Positions 47,839 to 57,612 of a stretch of DNA of 64,000 bases are shown here, piece by piece. A model generated the notes under the pieces. That model saw only the letters and a program-made list of their open reading frames with translations, did no database searches and had not been told where the DNA came from. The position numbers were made by a program, and so were the translations under genes. The first letter of the stretch is position 1. Every line of letters begins with the position of its first letter. The stretch comes from Clostridiales bacterium (GTDB taxonomy: Bacteria; Bacillota; Clostridia; Christensenellales; CAG-138): the NCBI GenBank assembly GCA_918244965.1, contig CAKJYC010000006.1, positions 1 through 64,000 on the forward strand, written 5' to 3'.

Positions 47839-49188
47839 TTACGTGTGCGGATATCTTGAAATAGTGATAGGTGCTCCATTTAGTGCGTTAAATAGAAGAA
47901 TGCTAGTAAACTCAACACTGTCATTTCCTATGAAACGATAGTCAAATAGACAAACCCAAGTTGGGATTAAATAACCGTAATCCGGTTCATCCTTAACAGG
48001 CTGTAATGAATAAGAAAGGATCATTTTTGTTAATGATGTATTTGGATCATAGTGCCGTTTGTCGATTGATAAATAACTTAATCCTAATTTTAGAAAGTGG
48101 CTAATTTCATTTTGTAACTTTCTAAAATCCATAAGTTGAGCATTATCATTGACTATTTCTGCTACTTCGATAGGATTGAGCCAACTTAGATACTCAACTC
48201 CATTCTCACTTACAAAGATATTCAATGTCTCTGCTTGCCACGGTGCATAGTAAAAAGTTCCTTCTTCCATATGAAAAAGGCCACAACTATCATATAGACC
48301 TATATCAACAGGGTAGTATTCGAAACTATGACAGAAACTGAATAACCATCCATCTTCTATAACATCCCTACTAACCACACTATAATAACGTGCTTTTTCT
48401 GCACTGCATATTCTATATCCGGTTAATCCAACCGTTTCGAGAAAGCTATATGCTATCGACTCCGCATCGCCTTGAGATTGCTTTACAACTGGATAGACAG
48501 GACCTTCATCCAGATAAGTTCCTTCGTCTTTCAATAAAGATTCTGGGAGCACATTAGAATGCTGTACAGTGCAAATAAGTAATGAGTATTCATTATACTT
48601 GTCAATTGTAGCATAATTTCCGTTTTCGCACAAATATGTTTGATTAATTATTCCATCAGGAATGGAAATGCGATTTGTTTCAATGAAGCTCTCTCTTGGC
48701 GCGTTTTGATCCGATATGTGCGTATTTATTGATTGAAGAAAGCCAGATTCCTGGTCATTTTCAGCTGCTACTAATAATGCACGTTGGTATTCCTCATGAC
48801 TTATTTCGGTACAATTCCACATGCTAATTACAGATGGCAATATTGCTTCGGCAATTGTTTGAATTTGTTCCGAAGATATTGTAGCCTTTTTCACCTTGCG
48901 CACAGGAAAAACATCTTGGTTCTCAATAACAATCTCGGCATCAATTGGTACACTTAGATACTCTGTTTCGATTGAATCTGACCATCGTGTTTCAATGATC
49001 TGGTTCTGTAGTATTTGATCGTCTGTGCTTTTACTACAATCTGAAAGTGTTGACTTGGGACTAGCCGTTGTAAATATAGATTCTTCGTAATCATTATCGT
49101 TTTTGTTTATTACGATCTCCTTTTGCGGAGTAGGAACACACGCAATAAAACATATGAGTGACAACAATAATATGAGACTTCTTTTCAT
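47839..49188 (-). CDS. Lipoprotein, paralogue of 53849-55171
   Basis: Lipobox CFIAC; N-terminus VPTPQKEIVINKNDNDYEESIFTTASP parallels QPTPDEEIVMNRTDGKLEQAIVATAAP of the second copy; shared internal WKLQKEISHFL/EIQKSLKKLL-type segments. Confidence 0.7.
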   Translation of the reverse strand: MKRSLILLLSLICFIACVPTPQKEIVINKNDNDYEESIFTTASPKSTLSDCSKSTDDQILQNQIIETRWSDSIETEYLSVPIDAEIVIENQDVFPVRKVKKATISSEQIQTIAEAILPSVISMWNCTEISHEEYQRALLVAAENDQESGFLQSINTHISDQNAPRESFIETNRISIPDGIINQTYLCENGNYATIDKYNEYSLLICTVQHSNVLPESLLKDEGTYLDEGPVYPVVKQSQGDAESIAYSFLETVGLTGYRICSAEKARYYSVVSRDVIEDGWLFSFCHSFEYYPVDIGLYDSCGLFHMEEGTFYYAPWQAETLNIFVSENGVEYLSWLNPIEVAEIVNDNAQLMDFRKLQNEISHFLKLGLSYLSIDKRHYDPNTSLTKMILSYSLQPVKDEPDYGYLIPTWVCLFDYRFIGNDSVEFTSILLFNALNGAPITISRYPHT

Positions 49189-49290
49189 TTTCTATTTCTC
49201 CATACTCATGTTTTTTCTGATTATGCTCGTTATAAATACCATATCTCTTGCCGTAAAATATCATTTACGGCAAGAGATGCTTTGTAGTAT

Positions 49291-49722
49291 TTACCAACTA
49301 ATCAAGGTGCCATTTGTTTTCATTTTTGAATAAGTGCTGCTCCCTGAAACATAACACGGATTATAAATCCAGAATCTTACATAATCATAAGATTGAGCAG
49401 CGAGGATCGTAGCTGAATTGAATGATTTTGTTTCATCATTATAAACATTCAGTATTTGAGTTCCAATTCGAGTCCCGCCATCACTATATAAATAGGTTTT
49501 ATGATATGGTGTTGCACTTGAGCTAATAAAAATGGTTTCTACAGAATGGTCAGCAATGCCATTCCACGTTGTTCCTTTTGAGAGTACATAATCCGTTTTA
49601 AAATAATGCTTTACAGGGGTTTGATAACCTGCATTATAATTACCGGAATCAGCAAATGAACTCTGAACAGCAACAATCAACAATGCTAAAGCAAAAATAA
49701 TAGATAGAATTCTCTTTTTCAT
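49291..49722 (-). CDS. Small secreted protein
   Basis: Signal peptide MKKRILSIIFALALLIVAVQSSFA; 143 aa. Confidence 0.65.
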   Translation of the reverse strand: MKKRILSIIFALALLIVAVQSSFADSGNYNAGYQTPVKHYFKTDYVLSKGTTWNGIADHSVETIFISSSATPYHKTYLYSDGGTRIGTQILNVYNDETKSFNSATILAAQSYDYVRFWIYNPCYVSGSSTYSKMKTNGTLISW

Positions 49723-49766
49723 TTTATTCTCCCTAATTTAATTTTCTTGTTTTTTTGTTCCAAAGA

Positions 49767-49840
49767 TGCTATCCTATAAATGACCTTTACATGATAGCAC
49801 CACAACCGTGTGCGAGCTGGCCGCTCAAATTGTGTAAAGG
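49767..49840 (-). ncRNA. Structured 5' leader, copy 1 (pseudoknot-like; putative riboregulator)
   Basis: Minus: CCTTTACA-caatTTGAGCggccaGCTCGcacacggttgtggTGCTATCA-TGTAAAGG-tcatttatagGATAGCA. CCTTTACA/TGTAAAGG and TGCTATC/GATAGCA interleave. Confidence 0.55.
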
Positions 49841-50033
49841 TTTTTCTTGTCGGGCAACTCCTTTCCTCTCATAACAATGACAAAACATCATTGCCATGAA
49901 GATGATTGAATATAGACCAAGTCAGTATTACCCCTATTGGATATCCTAACTAATCCGTTTCAACACGTTGCAATTCTCAATGAGGCCATAGTTTGTACAC
50001 ATATTAACCAATATACTCTGTATTCCATCTTAT

Positions 50034-51404
50034 TTATCTCATCTGCATCATACGCGCAAAACGGGCGATGACGATGATCGCGACCAGGATGATGATGACC
50101 GCGATCGCAACGAGCAGGGAGATCCACCACTGCGACAGCGTCTGCTGTTCCTTCTGCTCCTTCTCCTGCCGCTCCTTTTCCTCGTCGGTGATCTTTTCTG
50201 GTTCTAAGATCGTGCCTTTGAGGTCCTGAAACAGAATCTGTTCCTCGCCGTTTTCGTCCTCGTAGTGCAGCTCAAAGCTGCCCCACGTGTCGCCGTATTT
50301 CTGACTGCCCGAAAGCGTGGTCACAAAGACCGGCAGCTCCTTGGTCGCCTCGCCCTGCGGCGCGATGCTGCCGAGATACGCGGACGAGCAGATCAGTCCG
50401 TCGACGTTCAGAACGCCGCGCACGTTGTACGCCGTCGCGCAGGAGGGATTGTACACATAGATGATCTGCGTGAACGTGTCGCCGCCGGTCATCGTCTCGG
50501 GCAGCTTCACCGCGTCGTACGCAAGCTCCACCGGCTGCGCGACGTGCACACAGTAGCTTGCTTCGCCTTTGTACTCGCCGTCAAACTTGCCTTCGTACTT
50601 CCAGCCGATCTTTACAAGGTGGTCGCCTTCCAGCGCATGCCGCGCCACGCGCAGATCAAAGCGCACCGCTGTCGTTTCGTTCGCGGCGAGGCGGTCGATG
50701 TAGATCCCGTTGAGATCGGAGGAAAGCACCACGTCCTTATCCTGCGGCTCGGCGTTGATGCAGATGTTGCGCGCCTCCTTCTGACCGGCGTTGACGATCG
50801 CAAGATCGATCGTGACCGTGTCGTTGCCGACTGTGTCCTGCGGCGTGACGACGCCGCTTTCGATCAACAGGATCGGCTTTTCGACCGGCGTACTCCACAG
50901 TTCCTTCTCATTCTTTTTGCCCTTGGCGATCTCGCAAAGGACCGGGAACGTCTGTTCGGCCGTTTCGCCCGCCGCGGTCCTGTACGCTACGACAAACCGC
51001 ACGAGATACGTGCCGATCAGATGCGACGCGCTCAGCGGAACGGTGCAGTCGATGAGATATGCCTTTGCGCTTTCGGTCCCGCCCGCGGCGTTTGTGACCT
51101 CATACGTCTGCGCGGCGACGTCGAACGTCAGCTCGCCGGTATCGAACGTGCCGTCCGCCGGGAACTTCACCGTCACGCGGACCGTGTCTTCCGCGACCGT
51201 GCCGATCAGCGGCAGCAGGAAGCGCACGTCCTTCTGCCCTTCCTTGGGAATAAAACCGGCCGAAATGCTCTTATCCATGCCCGGATAAACGCGCTCCGTG
51301 TCGACCGCGAGCGCCTCATCCGCGTCCCCGCCCTCGGCGAACGCCAGCACCGGCGTCAGCGCCAGGATCAAAACCAACAACCATGCGAATACTCTCTGTT
51401 TCAT
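50034..51404 (-). CDS. Secreted, C-terminally membrane-anchored protein (COG1361/NEW3-like beta-sandwich repeats)
   Basis: Signal peptide, repeated LAIVNAGQKEARNICI / IIYVYNPSCATAYNVRGVL motifs, C-terminal TM SLLVAIAVIIILVAIIVIA. Confidence 0.65.
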   Translation of the reverse strand: MKQRVFAWLLVLILALTPVLAFAEGGDADEALAVDTERVYPGMDKSISAGFIPKEGQKDVRFLLPLIGTVAEDTVRVTVKFPADGTFDTGELTFDVAAQTYEVTNAAGGTESAKAYLIDCTVPLSASHLIGTYLVRFVVAYRTAAGETAEQTFPVLCEIAKGKKNEKELWSTPVEKPILLIESGVVTPQDTVGNDTVTIDLAIVNAGQKEARNICINAEPQDKDVVLSSDLNGIYIDRLAANETTAVRFDLRVARHALEGDHLVKIGWKYEGKFDGEYKGEASYCVHVAQPVELAYDAVKLPETMTGGDTFTQIIYVYNPSCATAYNVRGVLNVDGLICSSAYLGSIAPQGEATKELPVFVTTLSGSQKYGDTWGSFELHYEDENGEEQILFQDLKGTILEPEKITDEEKERQEKEQKEQQTLSQWWISLLVAIAVIIILVAIIVIARFARMMQMR

Positions 51405-51426
51405 ACCGTTATCCTCAATTTCTGTG

Positions 51427-52065
51427 TTATAGCATTGTCATAACGCCCGCGTCCATCTCGCAGACCGTGTCGCACAGCGCTTCGATGTCCGCGATATTAT
51501 GGCTTGCAAGCAGGATGGTGCGGCCGTCGACGGCGAGCGACTTAAAAAGCTCGCGCATCTCGGCGACGCCGTGCTTGTCAAGGCCGTTCATCGGCTCGTC
51601 GAGGATCATCAAAGACGGCTCCTCCATGATCGCCTGCGCAATGCCCAAGCGCTGGCGCATGCCGAGCGAATACTTGCCGACGGGTTTAGAGCTCATCGGG
51701 TCCAGCCCCACGCGGCGGATCGTGCCGGCGATCTGCTTTAAATTGATCTTGCGCTTTAAGGACGCCAGAATCTCGAGGTTTTTGAGCCCCGAAAGCTGCG
51801 GCAGAAAGCCCGGTGTTTCGATAATCAGCCCGATATCCTCCGGAAAGTCGACGTCCTTGCCGATCTGCTTGCCGTTGACAAAGACCTTGCCGCTTGTCGG
51901 CTGCAGAAAGCCGCAGATACATTTGAACATGACGGTCTTGCCGCTGCCGTTGTTGCCGACCACACCGTGAATCTTTCCTGCCTCAAAATTTCGGTTAATG
52001 CCCTTTAAGACCGTGTCCTGTCCGAACACCTTCACAAGATCGTGTACTTCAATTGCGTTTGCCAT
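51427..52065 (-). CDS. ABC transporter ATP-binding protein
   Basis: GVVGNNGSGKTVMFK, YSLGMRQRLGIAQAIM, LMILDEPMNGLD. Confidence 0.9.
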   Translation of the reverse strand: MANAIEVHDLVKVFGQDTVLKGINRNFEAGKIHGVVGNNGSGKTVMFKCICGFLQPTSGKVFVNGKQIGKDVDFPEDIGLIIETPGFLPQLSGLKNLEILASLKRKINLKQIAGTIRRVGLDPMSSKPVGKYSLGMRQRLGIAQAIMEEPSLMILDEPMNGLDKHGVAEMRELFKSLAVDGRTILLASHNIADIEALCDTVCEMDAGVMTML

Positions 52066-52077
52066 AGATAGTCTCCT

Positions 52078-53832
52078 TTATGATTGCTCTGTGCCGAGGA
52101 ACATGAAGTTATAGCGACGGATGGCTAAAAGAATGCCGATCATCAGAAGCACGATCAGCCCGCCAAAGATCGCGTAAGTCTGCCAAAGCCGCGGAAGAAG
52201 GTCATAGCCGAAGTTGTGCATGTGATAGGTCGCCTGATTCAAAGGCGAAAGCCAGCCCACCGCGACGTTTGCCTTGTACATCAGCTCGTCCGGGAGGTTT
52301 ATCATCTGCTTGATCAGCTCCGGGTTCAGAAGCAGCCCGTAGAGCGAGAAGCCGAACGCCGCAACCACGCCCGCGCTCTTGCCGCGCAGCAGCTTCATAA
52401 ACAGCATGAGCAGCGCAAGCACGAGCGTGTACAGCAGCATCAGGAGGAAAATCGTCATGGCGCATTGGTACGGACGCGACATCTCAAGCGTCTTGACAAG
52501 GGCGGGCAGCGCAACCGCCTTGCCCGCGCCGGAGTAGCCGAGGATCGCCGCCGTCTCCGACCACATATTGCCGATAAAGCTGTTTTGCATACAGATCAGC
52601 GTCGTCGCAATCAGAATGAACACCATATAGATGAGCGTCGCAAGGATCAGATAAATGAGCTGTCCCCACGCCCACGTCGACCGCTTCATGCGCACCAGAT
52701 AATACGGTACGCCCGCGCCGAGGAACGGAATGTCCGCAAAGAGCAGAACCAAGAGAAGCGAGATGAGAAGCACCGAATTTGCGTCGCCGAAGGTCCATAC
52801 GAACGGCTCGAACGCCTGCATGGCGGTTCCCATATCATAGGCGAACGACGCCGCCTTGTCGGAGAGCAGAAAGCACAGGATGAACGCGAGCGCAAAGGTC
52901 AGCACGATGCGCACGTTGCCGCGCCACATGCGAAAGTTATAGCGCACGACCGCCGCGACCTGCGAGAGACCGTAGAGCCCGGGGATCTTCTTTCCCTTCT
53001 TCGGCTTGGCGCGCTCGATACGCTTTGCAAGGCGCTTTTGCGAAAGGTTCTGCGCAAAGTAGTGCCGTTTCTGCCGCTTGTCGTCACGCAGTTCCGTCTG
53101 CGCGGTCATGTAAAAGACGAGCTGCAAAATGAGCACAAGCATGAGAAGCGTCAGCGCCGCGCTCTTGCCCTGCAGCGGCCACGCGCCCTCCATGGTGAGA
53201 TAATTCTTGGGGTTCAGCATGAAGGTCGTGCGGAAATAGCGCTCCTGCAGGATGATCAAAACATAATAGAAGATGAACGGCGCGGCGTACGCAAGGTACA
53301 CGTTCTGGGTCAGCGACGAGGCGAGCAGCCCCACGCTTGCCCACAGCGCGCCGGAGAGGAAGAACAGCACAAGCCGCAGCAGGATATCCGGGATCAGCGA
53401 CTTGACCGCGTATTCGCCGTAGACCTCGATCGGCGCGAACACGAGGAAAAACACGCCGAGCGCCGTCACGATACCGAGCACCAGCGCAAGCCCGCCGGAG
53501 ACCGCCGCGCCGATCCCCTTGCCGAGGATGTAGCGCGATACGCTTGTCCGCGTCAGATACGGCTTCAGGTAGCCGGATTTCACGTCGTCCGTGAACGCGG
53601 TGGTGTAGGGGATCGCGGCAAGGATCGGCACCGCGAACAGAATGACGTCGCTGCCCAATGCTTTCAGCAGCAGCTCGCGGTGATAGCCGTACATGACGCG
53701 CACCTCTTCCATGCGGAACACGGAAAGCGCATCCGAAAATGCGCCGATGCACAGGCACAGCACCATGCCGAGGAATGCGATCATGAAGCTCTTACTGAAG
53801 ATCGCTCGTTTTATATCCGTTTGAGTTTTCAT
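52078..53832 (-). CDS. ABC transporter permease, ~12 TM
   Basis: 597 aa ORF with many hydrophobic segments adjacent to the ATPase. Confidence 0.75.
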   Translation of the reverse strand: MKTQTDIKRAIFSKSFMIAFLGMVLCLCIGAFSDALSVFRMEEVRVMYGYHRELLLKALGSDVILFAVPILAAIPYTTAFTDDVKSGYLKPYLTRTSVSRYILGKGIGAAVSGGLALVLGIVTALGVFFLVFAPIEVYGEYAVKSLIPDILLRLVLFFLSGALWASVGLLASSLTQNVYLAYAAPFIFYYVLIILQERYFRTTFMLNPKNYLTMEGAWPLQGKSAALTLLMLVLILQLVFYMTAQTELRDDKRQKRHYFAQNLSQKRLAKRIERAKPKKGKKIPGLYGLSQVAAVVRYNFRMWRGNVRIVLTFALAFILCFLLSDKAASFAYDMGTAMQAFEPFVWTFGDANSVLLISLLLVLLFADIPFLGAGVPYYLVRMKRSTWAWGQLIYLILATLIYMVFILIATTLICMQNSFIGNMWSETAAILGYSGAGKAVALPALVKTLEMSRPYQCAMTIFLLMLLYTLVLALLMLFMKLLRGKSAGVVAAFGFSLYGLLLNPELIKQMINLPDELMYKANVAVGWLSPLNQATYHMHNFGYDLLPRLWQTYAIFGGLIVLLMIGILLAIRRYNFMFLGTEQS

Positions 53833-53848
53833 TTTGATGGACCTTACA

Positions 53849-55171
53849 TTAGCGCATAATAAACGTACCATCTATTGCATTCATTAGTAACACATCAATG
53901 TCAAAATTCAAGGATGCTTCTTCCTCCGTCGTCAAAAAGATTACCCATGTGGGTACATAAAAAGCTTCGTCGCCTTGATTCGGGATTTGCGCAATCGAAG
54001 TAGTCAGCACCATGCGACTGATGACAATCGGTGATCCTTCAAAACCGCCCGTTCCATACTCCAATAGCTTTTTTAAGCTCTTTTGAATTTCGGAAAAGGG
54101 TAACAGCTGCACGTTTTCACTTGCCGTCATGACCGTTTCCTTGGGATATGCCCAACCGATGAACTGAACCCCTTCCTCCGTAACAAATATCTGGACGCAT
54201 TCCTGACGCCATTTAGGCGCATACGTCATGCCGTCATCCTGCGTAAAGTTCAAAAAATCAGGATTGCCATAGTCTCCATAAAAGCATGGTACGGTTCCTT
54301 CAAGCGTGTTCACATACGTCAGCCAATAGCCTTCACCGTATACGGCGTAAGTATAGCTTTGTGTTTCCCTCGCTTTTTGCACTTCGGCAACTCTAAAACC
54401 GTTCAAGCCAAGGGAGAGAATGCAAGCATCGCCTTTTACAATGGCTTCGTCCTGCGAAATCATGATGTGATCCAACGTATGCGGCATTTCGCCCGGTGTG
54501 GCTTCTCCCTGCAAGACGACATTTTCTGTCTGAATAACACCGTCTCGATGTTGTCTCAGTGTAACAAGCGAGTTGGTATTGTTCTTGCCAAATAAATACC
54601 ACGTTAGTCCGGAGCTGTCCTTTACCGGTATCGTCTTGATCGGAAAAGAAAGGTTTTCGGCGGTCAGCGGTTGGAAACTGTCTTCAAGCGGTGCTTGCTC
54701 AATCAGACTTTGAATTCGCTTCATTTCCTCTTCATTCGGCTGCCAGATTTGTTCTCCAGTCGTTTCATCAATTCCCATATAGGTCCCTTTCGCTGCATGC
54801 TTCAGGTCCTCTGTCAACTCTTCGCGGCTGTATTCATTCTCCCGAATGACCCAATTGCCCGAGCAAACACCCTGCAAAAAGTATACGACATCACTCGTTG
54901 TAAACTTATGCTGCTTGATAGTCGTAACAGGAAACTGTTCTGCGGTCGGCACTTCAACATCAGCTGAAATACGCACTTCTCTATTGCGCGCCATAAATGT
55001 TTCTTCCCAATGAGAAGGTGCCTCAAAAATGTATGCAGGAGCAGCAGTCGCAACGATTGCCTGCTCAAGCTTCCCGTCTGTACGGTTCATTACAATTTCC
55101 TCATCAGGTGTTGGTTGACACGCACAAAGAAAGATCAAACATAGAATGGTGACGACAGATAGTTTTTTCAT
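53849..55171 (-). CDS. Lipoprotein, paralogue of 47839-49188
   Basis: Lipobox FLCAC; EEIVMNRTDGKLEQAIVATAAP; start at MKKLSVV. Confidence 0.7.
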   Translation of the reverse strand: MKKLSVVTILCLIFLCACQPTPDEEIVMNRTDGKLEQAIVATAAPAYIFEAPSHWEETFMARNREVRISADVEVPTAEQFPVTTIKQHKFTTSDVVYFLQGVCSGNWVIRENEYSREELTEDLKHAAKGTYMGIDETTGEQIWQPNEEEMKRIQSLIEQAPLEDSFQPLTAENLSFPIKTIPVKDSSGLTWYLFGKNNTNSLVTLRQHRDGVIQTENVVLQGEATPGEMPHTLDHIMISQDEAIVKGDACILSLGLNGFRVAEVQKARETQSYTYAVYGEGYWLTYVNTLEGTVPCFYGDYGNPDFLNFTQDDGMTYAPKWRQECVQIFVTEEGVQFIGWAYPKETVMTASENVQLLPFSEIQKSLKKLLEYGTGGFEGSPIVISRMVLTTSIAQIPNQGDEAFYVPTWVIFLTTEEEASLNFDIDVLLMNAIDGTFIMR

Positions 55172-55254
55172 TTTAGCTCCTTTATAAAACAAATTGATTG
55201 GTATAGACAGTATCAGAGAGAAGAATTCCTCCCTGATACTGCTTCATAATTGAA

Positions 55255-55701
55255 TTAATAGGTCCCAGTCATTACGCCTTCAACGTACATAGTGCTTGAC
55301 GAATAACCCTTATTAATCTTTAAACCATTAAACACTTTGAATTTAGCATTCGATGCAGAAGCACCGGATGAATTGACTGTGGGCAATGCCATGATTCCCA
55401 AGTAGATTTTTTCACGAGTACCATATACTGTTCCATCCGTTCCGATTGGTTGAGCGTATCCATATACATGCCCATTTTCAGTAGGTGCAGAATAACTGCC
55501 GGTATTTGTGTAGGAGATTTCAGTGGTCGTGCAAAAAGAGAATGCGTCCCATCCGCTTCCTCCATTTGAAAGTGTTCCTGTCGTATTAAAATTGTTTTTG
55601 CAACTTCCGGTAACGACGACTGCATCGGTCGCAGCAAACGACGGTGTAATGACTAACAATGTCATAATAGCCAGTACAATACTGATGATTTTCTTTCTCA
55701 T
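55255..55701 (-). CDS. Small secreted protein
   Basis: Signal peptide MRKKIISIVLAIMTLLVITPSFA. Confidence 0.65.
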   Translation of the reverse strand: MRKKIISIVLAIMTLLVITPSFAATDAVVVTGSCKNNFNTTGTLSNGGSGWDAFSFCTTTEISYTNTGSYSAPTENGHVYGYAQPIGTDGTVYGTREKIYLGIMALPTVNSSGASASNAKFKVFNGLKINKGYSSSTMYVEGVMTGTY

Positions 55702-55740
55702 TAGTTTTCTCCTTTTCCCCTTGTATAATTGTTCTCCCAA

Positions 55741-55817
55741 TGCTATCATATGATTAAGTCTTTACATGACAGCATCACAACAAAAGATGCGAGTTCCCCA
55801 ACTCACGCGTGTAAAGG
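55741..55817 (-). ncRNA. Structured 5' leader, copy 2 (pseudoknot-like; putative riboregulator)
   Basis: Minus: CCTTTACA-cgcGTGAGTTggggAACTCGCatcttttgttgtgaTGCTGTCA-TGTAAAG-acttaatcatatGATAGCA; same architecture as copy 1 with a re-paired inner stem. Confidence 0.55.
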
Positions 55818-55857
55818 CTTTCTACGTGCCCATACGTTTTATCCTCCTTGTGATGAA

Positions 55858-56283
55858 TTAGCATGAAGATGATCTCGAACAAACGGTTGCAGATTCTACA
55901 AACTCATTATTCGAGTCATACACACTGACACATACCTTGCAACGATAGGTTCCGGATGCAAGACTGCTCTTGGTTTTTGTTAAACTTACCCCAAGATTTC
56001 CGGACCCAGTTGCAGACCAAGAAATAATGTTGCTCCAAGTGGAGCCGTTTAGCTTTTGGAGATAAACGGTCATGCTATAAGAATATGAAGATTTACCGAC
56101 TACAACACCATGGCAGGTTGCAGATGATCCTGAAATGCTGATATCAGAAGTAATTTGACGAATACCTTGATACTCTTCGATGATTGGATCCTCTACAGGG
56201 GTATCAAGTTCTTCTGCATAAGCAGGGGTGATGATAGAAATGAGAAGAATAACTGAGAATACAATAGAAACAAGTTTTTTCAT
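55858..56283 (-). CDS. Small secreted protein (Ig-like)
   Basis: Signal peptide MKKLVSIVFSVILLISIITPAYA; SLASGTYRCKVCVSVYDSNNEFVESATV resembles 29907-30281 product. Confidence 0.65.
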   Translation of the reverse strand: MKKLVSIVFSVILLISIITPAYAEELDTPVEDPIIEEYQGIRQITSDISISGSSATCHGVVVGKSSYSYSMTVYLQKLNGSTWSNIISWSATGSGNLGVSLTKTKSSLASGTYRCKVCVSVYDSNNEFVESATVCSRSSSC

Positions 56284-56289
56284 AAAAAT

Positions 56290-56330
56290 ACCTCCCGAAT
56301 CGTTTCAATACATATAACGATTCGGGAGGT
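56290..56330 (-). promoter_or_regulatory. 15-bp perfect hairpin containing the Shine-Dalgarno of the downstream secreted-protein gene
   Basis: Minus: ACCTCCCGAATCGTT-atatgtattga-AACGATTCGGGAGGT-atttttATG. Confidence 0.65.
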
Positions 56331-56351
56331 GGATGTGCGGCATGATACTGA

Positions 56352-57089
56352 TTATTTCTTTTTTATACTTTCAGCTATCTTCATGATTTCGTCCTCGCTG
56401 ACAGTTCCCCCTAAAACAAAGATATGATTATCATTAGACCAAGTGATAGTCGTCCAGTCTTTTTCAATGATAAGTAGGCCGGTTTCCCCATTGACTGGTA
56501 CATATTTGATTTCTTCAGCATTTTCGGTATCAAGTTGAGCTACACCTGTTTCGGTCAAAACATGAAATAGAATATACTGTTCTTCTCCTTTCTGATAGGT
56601 TAGATCTTGCCCGATTTCGTTTTCTTCAGAGTACAGGATGAAACCGTCAGGAACATATCCTAATTCATAAAGAACCGGTTTTTCTGGCTCTAACTCTTGA
56701 ATATTATCCAGTCCTACTTCAGCATATTTAGGCGTGATCGAAACCAGAAAAGCAGTTATTCGCGCTCTGACAGCTTCCGATGTCATCATTGTCGTGAACA
56801 TAATTACGATACAGGCAGCAATCGCGACAATCACTTTTTGAGCAACACGGGAGATACCTTTGAATTGATGATTCTTTTTTTGCTTCGTTTCTTTGGAGCG
56901 TTGCGTTTCGTCACCAAGTTCGCGTTCCAGCATCTTCTCAAGACGTCTGTAAGAAAGCTCGGGAACCGCATCTTTCGGATTATCCGACCTTTGTTCGATT
57001 AACTGTTTACTCTGTTCCTCCGCATCACGCAAGACAACATCGCGGAACAACTTATCAATTTGCTTTTTCAACATAGCCTTTTTCCTCAC
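56352..57089 (-). CDS. Single-TM anti-sigma-like protein with DUF4367-type C-terminus
   Basis: TM KVIVAIAACIVIMFTTMMTSEAVRARI; C-terminus TWSNDNHIFVLGGTVSEDEIMKIAESIKKK. Confidence 0.75.
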   Translation of the reverse strand: MRKKAMLKKQIDKLFRDVVLRDAEEQSKQLIEQRSDNPKDAVPELSYRRLEKMLERELGDETQRSKETKQKKNHQFKGISRVAQKVIVAIAACIVIMFTTMMTSEAVRARITAFLVSITPKYAEVGLDNIQELEPEKPVLYELGYVPDGFILYSEENEIGQDLTYQKGEEQYILFHVLTETGVAQLDTENAEEIKYVPVNGETGLLIIEKDWTTITWSNDNHIFVLGGTVSEDEIMKIAESIKKK

Positions 57090-57612
57090 AAATCTGATAG
57101 ACTGCCCGTCTGGCTCTTGTCAAGTTCTTGCGAACACTGCTTTCCTTGATACCAAGTAATTCCGCGATTTCTTTATCAGACATTTCAAGCAAATATTTAT
57201 ATCGCAGAATGTCTTTCAAACTCTCAGGAAGGAGCGAGAATGCTTCTTGTATCATATCAACATCAATGCGAAGCAAAGCGCGATCTTCAGTTGTTGCTCC
57301 GGCATCAGGATACTCAAAATGATAATCAGCATCGTCGATGCTTCCGGCGATATGATTGCTTTTTGTCTTTTGTTTCTTCATGTAGTCTATGCACTTCCTC
57401 TTGATACACATAACGACGAAGAAGGGCAAGACGCGGCATGGAACCCTGTAAACTTTATCAAGATTCCTGGCAAAGTAAACGAAAGTATCCTGTATTGCAT
57501 CTTCAACTGCGGCATCATCATGAAGCATGGACTTTGCTTTTTGACGCATCGCCTCGTAGTTGTCAATGTATAGGTTACTTAAAAACTTGCGATCCGATTC
57601 ATTCTCGATCAT
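57055..57612 (-). CDS. ECF-type RNA polymerase sigma factor
   Basis: DDAAVEDAIQDTFVYFARNLDKV; LPESLKDILRYKYLLEMSDKEIAELLGIKESSVRKNLTRARRAV. Confidence 0.9.
   Translation of the reverse strand: MIENESDRKFLSNLYIDNYEAMRQKAKSMLHDDAAVEDAIQDTFVYFARNLDKVYRVPCRVLPFFVVMCIKRKCIDYMKKQKTKSNHIAGSIDDADYHFEYPDAGATTEDRALLRIDVDMIQEAFSLLPESLKDILRYKYLLEMSDKEIAELLGIKESSVRKNLTRARRAVYQICEEKGYVEKAN

Noticed and set aside
50265-51443. 392-aa plus-strand ORF opposite the COG1361-like gene
   Set aside because: Antisense shadow; the minus-strand product has a signal peptide and TM anchor.
52216-53859. 547-aa plus-strand ORF opposite the ABC permease
   Set aside because: Composition (H/R/E/Q-rich) typical of antisense to a hydrophobic permease.
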